8,509 bases of DNA from an uncultured Oscillospiraceae bacterium (lineage in GTDB: Bacteria > Bacillota_A > Clostridia > Oscillospirales > Oscillospiraceae): NCBI GenBank assembly GCA_910579155.1, contig CAJTTS010000124.1:1-8509 (forward strand), in the 5' to 3' direction. This document shows, one piece after another, positions 1 to 6,604 of this stretch; within the stretch, counting starts at the first letter, position 1; every line of letters starts with the position of its first letter. A program made the position numbers and the translations under genes. The notes beneath the pieces were generated by a model that saw only the letters and a list, made by a program, of their open reading frames with translations, ran no database searches and was not told the DNA's origin.

Positions 1-1
1 G

Positions 2-1597
2 GTGGAGGAGCCCATCTATGTGGGCATCGCCGTGGCCCTGGCCTGCGCGGCCATGCTGCTCCTGCTGGACAGCTGGCTGGTGCCCTTCGTGTTCCTGGCC
101 AGCATCGGCATGATGATCCTCATGAACATGGGCACCAACTACTTCCTGGGTGAGATCTCCTACATCACCAAGGCCCTGTCAGCGGTGCTCCAGCTGGCCG
201 TCACCATGGACTACTCCATCTTCCTGTGGAACAGCTACAACGAACAGCGGCGGCTGTGCGCGGATAACAAGGAGGCCATGGCCTCCGCCATCCAGGCCAC
301 TCTGACCTCTGTGGTGGGCAGCTCTATCACCACAGTGGCAGGCTTCATCGCGCTGTGCTTCATGTCCTTTACCATGGGCCGGGATTTGGGCATCGTCATG
401 GCCAAGGGCGTGCTGCTGGGGGTGCTGGGCTGCGTCACCGTGCTGCCGGCACTGATCCTGGTATTTGATAAGCCGCTGCAAAAGACCCGCCACCGTTCCC
501 TGATTCCCAATATGGGAAAGCTGTCCGGCGGTGTTGTAAAAGTATTCCCGGTGTTTATCGTGATCTTCGCCCTCATCCTGCCTCCCGCCCTTTACGGTTA
601 TGACCAGGCCAACAGCGAGGTGTACTACGACATGGGCCAGTGCCTGCCCGAGAACATGGAATACGTGATCGCCGAGGGCAAGCTGCGGGATGAGTTCAAT
701 GTGGCCTCCACCCACATGCTGCTGGTAAACGCGGACGCATCCGCGAAAGACGTGCGCGCCATGGCCCGGGAGATGGAGCAGGTGGACGGCGTGAAGTACG
801 TGCTGGGCATGGAGTCTGTGGTGGGCTCCCGGGTGCCGGAGGAGTTTCTCCCCGAGTCCGTCACCTCTATGTTGAAAAGCGACAACTGGCGCTTGTTGCT
901 CATCAACTCTGAATACAAGGTAGCCAGCGACGCGGTGAACACCCAGATCGGCCAGCTTAACGGCATCCTGAAAAAGTACGACCAGGGTGGTATGCTCATC
1001 GGAGAAGCCCCCTGCATGAAGGACATGATCCAGACCACCGACCACGACTTCAAAATGGTCAACGCCGTGTCCATCATCGCCATCTTCCTCATCATCGCCC
1101 TGGTGGAAAAGAGCCTCACCCTGCCCTTCATCCTCATCGCGGTCATTGAGGCGGCTATCTTCGTCAACCTGGGCCTGCCCCACTACCTGGGCCAGAGCCT
1201 GCCCTTCATCGCTCCCATCTGCATCAGCACCATCCAGCTTGGGGCCACGGTGGACTACGCTATTCTGATGACGACCCGTTATAAAGCGGAGCGCATCAAC
1301 GGCGCGGATAAAAAGCAGGCGGTGCACACCGCCCTGTCCACCTCCATCCCGTCCATCCTGGTGTCTGGTATGGGGCTGTTCGCCGCCACCTTCGGCGTAG
1401 CCGTCTATTCCGAAATCGACATCATCAGCTCCATGTGTATGCTCATGGCCAGAGGTGCGGTCATCAGCATGGTATCCGTCATCTTCGTGCTGCCCGCCCT
1501 GCTGTTGCTGTGCGATAAGCTGATCTGCGCCACCACGGCGGGCATGAGGCAGCCCAAGCACCCCAAAATTTCCAATGTGGAGGTATATGCGAAATGA
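2..1597 (+). CDS. MMPL-family (RND-type) membrane transporter, 5' end missing
   Basis: This is the C-terminal 531 residues of an MMPL-family exporter, a proton-driven inner-membrane pump of the RND superfamily. The open frame runs off the left edge. The GTG at position 2 is not a credible start, because family members usually have an extra N-terminal helix and a first extracytoplasmic domain of roughly 150-200 residues. The visible order is a first membrane bundle (residues about 5-157), an extracytoplasmic domain (about 200-350) and a second bundle (about 352-510). Each bundle carries the family's Asp-Tyr pair inside a helix, TMDYSIFL (D70-Y71) and TVDYAILM (D418-Y419), as expected for the proton relay of a pseudo-symmetric pump. 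Its stop overlaps the ATG of the next gene (ATGA), so the two are translationally coupled. The substrate cannot be read from sequence; lipids, peptides or drugs are all possible. Confidence 0.93.
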   Translation: MEEPIYVGIAVALACAAMLLLLDSWLVPFVFLASIGMMILMNMGTNYFLGEISYITKALSAVLQLAVTMDYSIFLWNSYNEQRRLCADNKEAMASAIQATLTSVVGSSITTVAGFIALCFMSFTMGRDLGIVMAKGVLLGVLGCVTVLPALILVFDKPLQKTRHRSLIPNMGKLSGGVVKVFPVFIVIFALILPPALYGYDQANSEVYYDMGQCLPENMEYVIAEGKLRDEFNVASTHMLLVNADASAKDVRAMAREMEQVDGVKYVLGMESVVGSRVPEEFLPESVTSMLKSDNWRLLLINSEYKVASDAVNTQIGQLNGILKKYDQGGMLIGEAPCMKDMIQTTDHDFKMVNAVSIIAIFLIIALVEKSLTLPFILIAVIEAAIFVNLGLPHYLGQSLPFIAPICISTIQLGATVDYAILMTTRYKAERINGADKKQAVHTALSTSIPSILVSGMGLFAATFGVAVYSEIDIISSMCMLMARGAVISMVSVIFVLPALLLLCDKLICATTAGMRQPKHPKISNVEVYAK

Positions 1598-3351
1598 AAA
1601 AGCCTGTTGTAAAAATACTGTCTATCAGCCTGTGCGTCCTGCTGGCGCTGGGCGGCATCGGGGGCACGGTGTACGCTATGGGTGTCTCCGCCGATACAGG
1701 TTCCCCAGACGCCGCCCCTGTTAACAGCGGCGCGGAATCCACCGCTCCAAAGACCGGTTCCTCTTATGATCCCGACGCGGGACGGAATGTGAAGGACGAG
1801 ACGGTATACGTCCTGGCCGGCGCCGACGGAAGCGTCCGGAAGATCATCGTCAGCGATTGGATCCAAAACGCTCTGGGCAGCGACGCCATCAACGACGTGA
1901 CCCAGCTCACCGGTATCGAGAACGTAAAAGGAAACGAGAGCTATACCATGGGCGGGAACAGCTCCTGTGTCTGGAATGCCAAGGGGAACGATATCTACTA
2001 CCAAGGAGATCTTGATCAGGAACTGCCCGTGGCCGTGACGGCGAGCTATATGCTGGACGGCCAGCCCATCTCCCCCGCAGAGCTGGCGGGCAAAAGCGGC
2101 AAAGTAACCATTCGCTTCGATTATACCAATCATCAATACGAGCTATTGGAAATTGACGGCAAGCAGGAAAAGATCTATGTCCCCTTCGCCATGCTCACCG
2201 GGCTGATGCTGGACAATGACGTGTTCACCAACGTATCCGTCACCAACGGCAAGATCATGAACGATGGAGACCGCACCATCGTGGCGGGGCTGGCTTTCCC
2301 CGGCCTCCAGGAAAGCCTGGGGCTGGACCGGGACACTCTGGAGCTGCCTGACTATATAGAAATCACTGCCAACGTAGAGCGCTATGAGCTGGAGACTACT
2401 GTCACTTTAGCTGTCAACGAGTTGTTCAATGATGCCGCCTCCACGATGGAGGACAACGACGATCTGGACGGCCTGGGCGAACTGGATGATAAACTGGACG
2501 AACTCACGGATGCCATGGATCAACTGATCGACGGCTCCTCCCGGCTCTATGACGGGCTATGCACTCTGCTGGACAGCTCCAAAGAGCTGGTGGCCGGCAT
2601 CGACCAGTTGGCCGCAGGGGCCGCCCAGCTCAAGCAGGGGGCAGAAGGCCTGAGCGCGGGCGCCGCCCAGCTCCAAGCCGGGGCTGCTGCTCTGGATCAA
2701 GGTCTCGATCGGCTGGCTGGTCAAAACGATGCGCTGAACGGCGGCGCGGCCCAGGTTTTCCAGTCTCTGCTGGCCTCCGCCAACAGCCAGTTGGCCGCGG
2801 CTGGGGTACAGGCCCCCGAGCTCACAATGGAGAACTACGGTCAGGTACTGGACGGTGTGATCGCCGCCGCCGGGGAATCCCCTGCCGCGCAGCAGGTGGC
2901 GGCGCTGAAAGCCTCCCTGGACAGCTACAACGGCTTTTACCAGGGGCTTCAGAACTACACCGCTGGGGTGGCGCAGGCCAAGGACGGAGCCGGGGAGCTG
3001 AATGTGGGCGTGGATGCTCTGAAAAACGGCGCGGACAATTTGTCTGCCGGCGCGGGCCAGCTGTATGACGGCATCCTGACCATGAAGGGCAACGCTCCCG
3101 CCCTGATCGACGGCGTGACCCAGCTGCGGGATGGGGCCATGGAATTGAGCCACGGCCTGAAGGAGTTCAATGAACAAGGGGTGCAAAAGCTGGTGGACGC
3201 CTTTGACGGCAACCTGGCTGGTCTGATGGACCGGGTGGACGCCCTGCGGAACGTGTCGGAGCGATACAGTTCCTTCTCCGGTATCAGTAGCGATATGGAC
3301 GGCCAGGTAAAGTTCATTTGGCGAACAGAAGCTGTGGAACTGAAAGAATAA
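1594..3351 (+). CDS. YhgE/Pip-like secreted heptad-repeat protein, partner of the MMPL transporter
   Basis: This 585-residue protein has an N-terminal hydrophobic signal or anchor (about residues 5-29, KILSISLCVLLALGG), a low-complexity linker rich in Ser, Ala and Pro, and a globular domain to about residue 285. Two Ala/Gly-rich repeat blocks follow, at about 294-375 and 455-530. In these, units such as AAGAAQLKQGAEGL repeat every seven residues in the x-x-x-L-x-x-G pattern of YhgE/Pip proteins, which predicts long helical or coiled-coil rods. An insert without repeats (about 385-450) separates the blocks. No C-terminal membrane bundle is present, unlike full YhgE, and the ending (DMDGQVKFIWRT and so on) looks like a natural C-terminus. 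The start overlaps the transporter stop. In Firmicutes such proteins often sit beside MMPL pumps, so a periplasmic-side adaptor or scaffold role is inferred, not shown. Confidence 0.88.
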   Translation: MKKPVVKILSISLCVLLALGGIGGTVYAMGVSADTGSPDAAPVNSGAESTAPKTGSSYDPDAGRNVKDETVYVLAGADGSVRKIIVSDWIQNALGSDAINDVTQLTGIENVKGNESYTMGGNSSCVWNAKGNDIYYQGDLDQELPVAVTASYMLDGQPISPAELAGKSGKVTIRFDYTNHQYELLEIDGKQEKIYVPFAMLTGLMLDNDVFTNVSVTNGKIMNDGDRTIVAGLAFPGLQESLGLDRDTLELPDYIEITANVERYELETTVTLAVNELFNDAASTMEDNDDLDGLGELDDKLDELTDAMDQLIDGSSRLYDGLCTLLDSSKELVAGIDQLAAGAAQLKQGAEGLSAGAAQLQAGAAALDQGLDRLAGQNDALNGGAAQVFQSLLASANSQLAAAGVQAPELTMENYGQVLDGVIAAAGESPAAQQVAALKASLDSYNGFYQGLQNYTAGVAQAKDGAGELNVGVDALKNGADNLSAGAGQLYDGILTMKGNAPALIDGVTQLRDGAMELSHGLKEFNEQGVQKLVDAFDGNLAGLMDRVDALRNVSERYSSFSGISSDMDGQVKFIWRTEAVELKE

Positions 3352-3496
3352 AAGCATTTGACCCAGATCCCTACCCAAAATGGGAAAAGAGTGGGCGGAG
3401 GCAGTGGCGGCAGCAGTGCCGGAAAGCATCCTGCACTGGAGCAAGCACACCCCGAAAGCACTAAAAACCGCCGCCAGTACCGCCAGCCGCAGCTCC

Positions 3497-3541
3497 CCCA
3501 CGACCCGAAGGCCGTCGGTCCAAATCCGGCCTCTGCAACCA
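3497..3541 (+). pseudogene. Degenerate 3' half of initiator tRNA-fMet, probable attachment-site scar
   Basis: Read with tRNA numbering, the sequence contains ACCCGAAGG at the anticodon-stem 3' arm, a complete T-arm (GTCGG, loop TCCAAAT, CCGGC) and an acceptor strand ending CTCTGCA-A-CCA. A72 and A73 followed by an encoded CCA are the hallmark of bacterial initiator tRNA, where positions 1 and 72 do not pair. The resemblance begins at the anticodon loop (about 3497), and nothing upstream forms the D-arm or a matching 5' acceptor. Compared with the Firmicutes tRNA-fMet sequence as I recall it, the anticodon CAT reads CAC and the invariant T55 is C, so it should not function. A 3' tRNA half starting at the anticodon loop, close to an integrase remnant, is the classic product of tyrosine-recombinase integration. 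Confidence 0.68.
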
Positions 3542-3577
3542 AAAAACCGCTGATTTTTTGAAAAATCAGCGGTTTTT
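3542..3577 (+). terminator. Bidirectional intrinsic terminator
   Basis: The arms AAAAACCGCTGATTTTT (3542-3558) and its exact complement (3561-3577) form a stem flanked by an A-run on one side and a T-run on the other, so it can stop transcription in both directions. It lies immediately after the CCA of the tRNA-like fragment, so it may be the original tRNA terminator carried along with the fragment. As placed, it ends the MMPL/YhgE-like operon on the plus strand and could also stop transcription from the integrase remnant on the minus strand. Confidence 0.9.
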
Positions 3578-3654
3578 CTCAGCTTTTTACATGGCTTGAA
3601 ATTCCCGTACCGTTGATGTGCCGGAATTGGATCTCACTATTTGATGATCGATCT

Positions 3655-4053
3655 CTACATCTGTTCCATCAACGCACGCTTTCGGTCATAAAATGTGTGC
3701 CCGTACATATCCAATGTGGGAGATGGCTTCGCGTGTCCCAGAATTTCGGAGACTGTGATGATGTCCATATATCGCATATTTTTCAGTGTCTTGGGAGACA
3801 GACCACCACGCTTTTTATCTGCCCTGCCCGAAACTGATTTTTCGTTAAAGAAATCTTGCAGCATTCGTGTAGATACGTTTTTTAGCCTAACTTTACCGAG
3901 CTCGGTATTGAAATGCCGCTCAATGTTCACCCCATAGCTTGTGAATGTTGCTGGTCGTAAAGTCGGTTTGGCATAGGTATGCAGCCATTCCCTCAACCAG
4001 GAAATCAATGTGTGCTGATTTGGACGAATGTAATTTCCGTTTGTGGATATGGG
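3655..4053 (-). pseudogene. Tyrosine recombinase (phage-type integrase) remnant with internal deletion
   Basis: The open frame runs from a TGA at 4054-4056 to a TAG at 3655-3657. It reads as an integrase core-binding domain (WLREWLHTYAKPTLRPATF, then LSPKTLKNMRY) joined directly to the extreme C-terminal motif (VSEILGHAKPSPTLDMYGH). That motif holds the presumed nucleophile Tyr in DMYGH. In intact relatives about 150-200 residues lie between these parts, carrying the catalytic Arg, Lys and His-x-x-Arg; here they are absent with the frame kept. The N-terminal arm-binding domain is also missing, and the only start in frame is a TTG at 4008. The gene cannot encode an active recombinase. It points at the tRNA-derived scar less than 120 bases away, the usual integrase-next-to-att arrangement. 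A truncated DNA-binding product could still be made, but I see no clear ribosome binding site. Confidence 0.85.
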
Positions 4054-4126
4054 TCAGAGCGGAGGTGCACCGAACTGCACAGCCACCAATTTACTCACCG
4101 CGCCCCACGATGATTTCCTTTTGGAT

Positions 4127-4675
4127 TCAAATTGACCCGCCCAACGCGCGGGCATCATCCAGTTCTTTCCGACCTTGGGCGTCGCCCACGTCCATCACGC
4201 CTCCGCACAGCACTTTGCCGAGGTTTTTCCACCGCAGGTGCTCCATCAGGTGGTCGAAATAGGGGACGGCGTCGTCAAAGCCGTTCCCCTCCGCCGCCAT
4301 CAGAAGAACGCCTGCCCTGTCATTGCCCCGCAGGAGGTTGCCATCCCCCTCCTCCAATGCAAACAGGCGGTCAAGGGCCGTGCGGAGCTGGCCGCTCATG
4401 GTCCAGTAGTACAGCGGGCTGGCCAGCACCACCACATCGCTGTCCTTCACCGCGGGATAGACCTGATCCATGCCGTCGTGCTGGACGCAGGGGCGCTCCC
4501 TGGCGCTGTGCCCACCGAAGCAGCCCTTGCAGCCATGGATGACCATGCCGTCCAGGAAAAACTCGGTGACAGTATTACCAGCGCTCTTGGCCCCCTCAGT
4601 GAAAGCTTTGACCAAAGCGGATGTATTGCCGCTTTTCCGGGGGCTGCCGTTTAAAATGACGATCTTCTTTGCCAT
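4127..4675 (-). CDS. Flavodoxin-fold NAD(P)H-dependent FMN reductase-like protein
   Basis: This 182-residue protein, of normal family length, begins MAKKIVILNGSPRKSGNTS, the phosphate-binding loop of the NADPH-dependent FMN reductase/flavodoxin_2 superfamily that holds FMN. The second flavin-contacting segment, ASPLYYWTMSGQLRTALDR, lies at about residues 85-103. The cysteine region after strand two keeps C49, C52 and C63 but lacks the third cysteine of the iron-sulfur flavoprotein motif, so a four-cysteine cluster is unlikely. It probably transfers electrons from NAD(P)H to a quinone, nitro compound or similar acceptor in the cytoplasm; the true substrate is unknown. The ATG is preceded by GAGAGGCG and starts 10 bases after the stop of the upstream reductase, so both share one transcript. 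The upstream neighbour and the HxlR gene suggest induction by a reactive electrophile or redox stress. Confidence 0.9.
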   Translation of the reverse strand: MAKKIVILNGSPRKSGNTSALVKAFTEGAKSAGNTVTEFFLDGMVIHGCKGCFGGHSARERPCVQHDGMDQVYPAVKDSDVVVLASPLYYWTMSGQLRTALDRLFALEEGDGNLLRGNDRAGVLLMAAEGNGFDDAVPYFDHLMEHLRWKNLGKVLCGGVMDVGDAQGRKELDDARALGGSI

Positions 4676-4685
4676 GCCGCGCCTC

Positions 4686-5231
4686 TCAGAATTTGTCCGC
4701 CAGGGCCGCCGCCTGGGCGCAGCCGTCCGTCTTTTCGATGTCGCCCACGTTCAGCACGCCGGGGACCAGTACCTCGCCCACCATCTTCCACTTCATAAGT
4801 GCGGCGGAGCGCTCAATGGGGAGCCGCACGCCGTCCAAGACGGTCATGTCCTCTTCCTCGCAGCAGGCAATGACGGCGCACTCCTTCCCGGCGATGTCCT
4901 TGCCGCCCACCACGAAGGAGAACAGGCGGTCGATCACGCCTTTGATCTGGGCAGGGATGGAGTACCAGTAGACCGGCATGGTGAACACCACAGCGTCCGC
5001 CTCCAGAATGGCTGGGGCGATGGTGTTGAAGTCGTCGTCAAAGGAACAGGCTTTTCCGGTCTTGTAGCAGGTTTCGCAGGCGCGGCAGCCGCCGATCTTC
5101 ATCATGGCCGCATCGAAGCGGGTGACAGTGTGGCCCTTGCTCTCCGCAGCCTGGATGAACGCGTCCGTCATGGCAAAGCTGTTGCCGCCGTTGCGGGGGC
5201 TTCCGGTGATCGCTACGATTTTCTTACCCAT
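4686..5231 (-). CDS. Iron-sulfur flavoprotein-like NAD(P)H-dependent oxidoreductase
   Basis: The gene encodes 181 residues from the ATG at 5231. A longer frame from a TTG at 5252 would put the GGGAG ribosome binding site inside the coding region, so the shorter start is preferred. The N-terminus (KKIVAITGSPRNGGNS) is the FMN phosphate-binding loop, and MPVYWYSIPAQIKGVIDRLFS at about residues 90-110 is the second flavin segment. Between them, GGCRACETCYKTGKAC gives four cysteines (C49, C52, C55, C62) spaced C-x2-C-x2-C-x6-C, the pattern of iron-sulfur flavoproteins that hold a 4Fe-4S cluster beside FMN. It is the first gene of a two-gene operon read away from the HxlR regulator. A role in reductive detoxification or electron transfer under anaerobic conditions is inferred; the substrate is unknown. 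Confidence 0.9.
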   Translation of the reverse strand: MGKKIVAITGSPRNGGNSFAMTDAFIQAAESKGHTVTRFDAAMMKIGGCRACETCYKTGKACSFDDDFNTIAPAILEADAVVFTMPVYWYSIPAQIKGVIDRLFSFVVGGKDIAGKECAVIACCEEEDMTVLDGVRLPIERSAALMKWKMVGEVLVPGVLNVGDIEKTDGCAQAAALADKF

Positions 5232-5251
5232 GATAGATACTCTCCCAATCA

Positions 5252-5280
5252 AATTTTTCCAGCCGTCTTGACGTTGTCAA
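5252..5280 (-). promoter_or_regulatory. Candidate promoter for the reductase operon
   Basis: On the minus strand a perfect -35 box TTGACA (5280-5275) is followed after 17 bases by AAAATT (5257-5252), a weak -10, about 20 bases before the start codon at 5231. Its -35 overlaps the -35 of the divergent plus-strand promoter: TTGAC-GTT-GTCAA at 5268-5280 is itself an inverted repeat. A weak -10 behind a perfect -35 would suit a repressed or activator-dependent promoter. Confidence 0.45.
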
Positions 5281-5296
5281 CGGCTTGCATTATCAT
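5268..5296 (+). promoter_or_regulatory. Candidate sigma-A promoter for the HxlR regulator
   Basis: The -35 box TTGACG (5268-5273) and -10 box TATCAT (5291-5296) are separated by 17 bases, each one mismatch from consensus. Transcription would start near 5303 and run through the 5321-5347 palindrome before the ATG at 5368. This fits an autoregulated HxlR gene. Confidence 0.6.
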
Positions 5297-5320
5297 ATTA
5301 GCATAAATTGAATAAATGGC

Positions 5321-5347
5321 AAGTACGCACATCAAAGTGCGATACTT
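5321..5347. promoter_or_regulatory. Palindromic operator candidate for the HxlR regulator
   Basis: The arms AAGTACGCAC (5321-5330) and GTGCGATACTT (5337-5347) are complementary over ten base pairs, with one extra A in the right arm and a six-base centre. The site lies between the plus-strand promoter and the regulator's start codon, where a bound dimer would block its transcription. HxlR proteins bind such inverted repeats as dimers and often control both themselves and a divergent reductase. An mRNA hairpin in the leader is an alternative reading. Confidence 0.5.
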
Positions 5348-5367
5348 ACCCGAAGGGAAGCGTACAT

Positions 5368-5703
5368 ATGAGCGAGCGGTGTATCGCCAACGAGTGCCTT
5401 GGCACTACGGGATTCAGTTATACCCTGTCCCTCATCAACGGAAAGTACAAGATGACGATTCTCTACACGCTGATGGAATTTGGTGTGGTGCGTTTTAACG
5501 AGATGAAAAAGTACATCGGGGAAATCTCGTACAAGACCCTGAGTGTGACGCTGAAGGAACTGGAGGCAGACCAACTGGTGCACCGGGAGGAATATCCGCA
5601 GATCCCGCCCAAGGTGGAGTACAGCCTGACGGATCGGGGCAAGTCGCTGGTTCCTATTCTGGATGCATTGTGCGAATGGGGGCATAGGAACCGCCTGCCC
5701 TAA
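5368..5703 (+). CDS. HxlR-family winged-helix transcriptional regulator
   Basis: This 111-residue protein has the HxlR/MarR-like winged helix: an N-terminal helix (about residues 13-22), the opening GKYKMTILYTL (about 25-35), RFNEMKKYIGEISYKTLSVTLKEL as helix-turn-helix (about 42-65), and the wing VHREEYPQIPPKVEYSLTDRG (about 71-91). The ATG at 5368 is chosen because GAAGGGAAG lies just upstream; an upstream TTG at 5308 would start inside the promoter region and include the palindrome. Cysteines occur at positions 5 and 10. In Bacillus subtilis YodB/CatR an N-terminal cysteine senses quinones and diamide, so thiol sensing is plausible here but not proven. It is transcribed divergently from the two reductases, which are its most likely targets. 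Confidence 0.92.
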   Translation: MSERCIANECLGTTGFSYTLSLINGKYKMTILYTLMEFGVVRFNEMKKYIGEISYKTLSVTLKELEADQLVHREEYPQIPPKVEYSLTDRGKSLVPILDALCEWGHRNRLP

Positions 5704-5821
5704 CGGGTGAGGAAATGGGGGGATGGCTTTTCATCAGGGGATTGCCGCCCACCCTTTTCCAGAGAGCCCCCTCCGGAATTTAGGGCGCAAATATATCAAC
5801 AAGACGCATCACAACGAATAA

Positions 5822-5901
5822 AAGACATCTCGGCGAAAAGATAAATGGGAAAGCTCTACTACGCCGCGATCAGAGTGGGGCCCGCCGGCAAAAGATGTTT
5901 T
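5822..5901 (+). other. Candidate structured RNA core
   Basis: AAGACATC (5822-5829) can pair with GATGTTTT (5894-5901) with one G-U pair. Inside it, CGGCG (5831-5835) pairs with CGCCG (5862-5866), which leaves a GC-rich arm containing GGGCCC and GCCGGC. Coaxial nested helices of this kind suit a folded RNA. No promoter or known RNA family was identified, and the strand is a guess. Confidence 0.3.
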
Positions 5902-6352
5902 GACTCAGATGTTTCTGCATGGTGAAAGCATGGCGCAGCTTTTCCGCCAATTTCCTCTCTGCCATGCCCTCAACTTCCACTCCAAACCCACGGCTCGAAG
6001 CCATGAAGCCCCATGCCAGCCCCTGGGAGGGCTTGTGTGCCCCTCCTACGGGCTGGATGCCGTATACCTCCGAGGGAGTGAGACGCGGCGTCAGGGCCTT
6101 TGTGGGCGATCATGGCAGAGAGCGGCTCTTGCCATGAAATCTGAAGGGCCGCCCAGAGAGCGGATTTAAGGGCGAAGGGCAAAAGCAGGATAAATCGAAC
6201 TAACATCTGCCCGCAGTGCGGACAGGCGCGATGTAGACGGAAAAGTGTGGTGGGAGCAGTAGGTGAGGGCAGCGCAGAAACGCCCCGTTGAGGCGGGAGC
6301 CCACCTCGCCGGGGTGCCGCCCCGGCATCCCCCGCCCCTAAAGGGGTGAAAA

Positions 6353-6472
6353 GGTGCAATCCAGAGAAGGGAATTTCACGCAGAATTTGCATCACAGTAA
6401 ACAAGGAAAAGAACCTCCAGCCCAAAATCCCTTCAACGAAAAGCTCCGAAATTTAAGGGTGTGGATTGCACC
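6353..6472. repeat. 120-base segment bounded by an 11-bp perfect inverted repeat
   Basis: GGTGCAATCCA (6353-6363) and TGGATTGCACC (6462-6472) are exact complements. A second pair, GAAGGGA (6366-6372) with TCCCTTC (6428-6434), lies inside. The segment could be the closing stem of an RNA or a small MITE-like element. I see no convincing target-site duplication at the borders, which argues somewhat against a recent transposition. Confidence 0.5.
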
Positions 6473-6604
6473 ACCGTCTCCAAAGAAAAAGGCCAGCGAC
6501 ACAGCTCAAAAATATGTGTCTGAATCGACGATCTTTCCCGTTTCCAGTGGCTATTCTCGCTGGAGTATGGTATGGTCTGCCGTTGCGAAAGGAGGCGGTG
6601 CCGG

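Larger units (their letters stand above)
5704..6604. other. Gene-poor region of about 900 bases with nested inverted repeats
   Basis: I find no convincing protein gene here. The longest open frame (minus, 5970-6425) has proline/arginine/glycine-rich composition, no usable ribosome binding site and no domain I recognise; it looks like a chance frame in GC-rich DNA. What can be seen is structural: an imperfect 17-bp hairpin right after the HxlR gene (5711-5727 with 5744-5760), nested helices at 5822-5901, a GCATGGC/GCCATGC pair at 5928-5967, the GC-rich hairpins GCCGGGG/CCCCGGC (6308-6326) and CCCC/GGGG (6336-6347), and an 11-bp inverted repeat bracketing 6353-6472. A short motif near GGATTTAAGGGCG recurs three times. 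Relics of a repeat element or of a structured RNA are the leading readings. Confidence 0.5.

Noticed and set aside
179..1561. 460-residue minus-strand frame opposite the MMPL gene
   Set aside because: It is rich in His, Asp and Gly with no domain, the usual mirror of a GC-rich coding strand; the plus-strand MMPL motifs are unambiguous.
2955..3542. Long minus-strand frame beginning MVAEAGFGPTAFGSWG
   Set aside because: This opening is the antisense reading of the tRNA 3' half, a known source of false gene calls. The rest is antisense to the heptad-repeat gene.
3358..3561. 67-codon plus-strand frame after the YhgE-like gene
   Set aside because: It has no ribosome binding site, runs through the tRNA-derived fragment and into the terminator stem, and its composition is unlike a folded protein.
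5970..6425. 151-residue minus-strand frame in the gene-poor block
   Set aside because: No ribosome binding site, no recognisable domain beyond a lone CPHC, and it crosses several strong inverted repeats. It is treated as a chance frame, though a database search would settle it.
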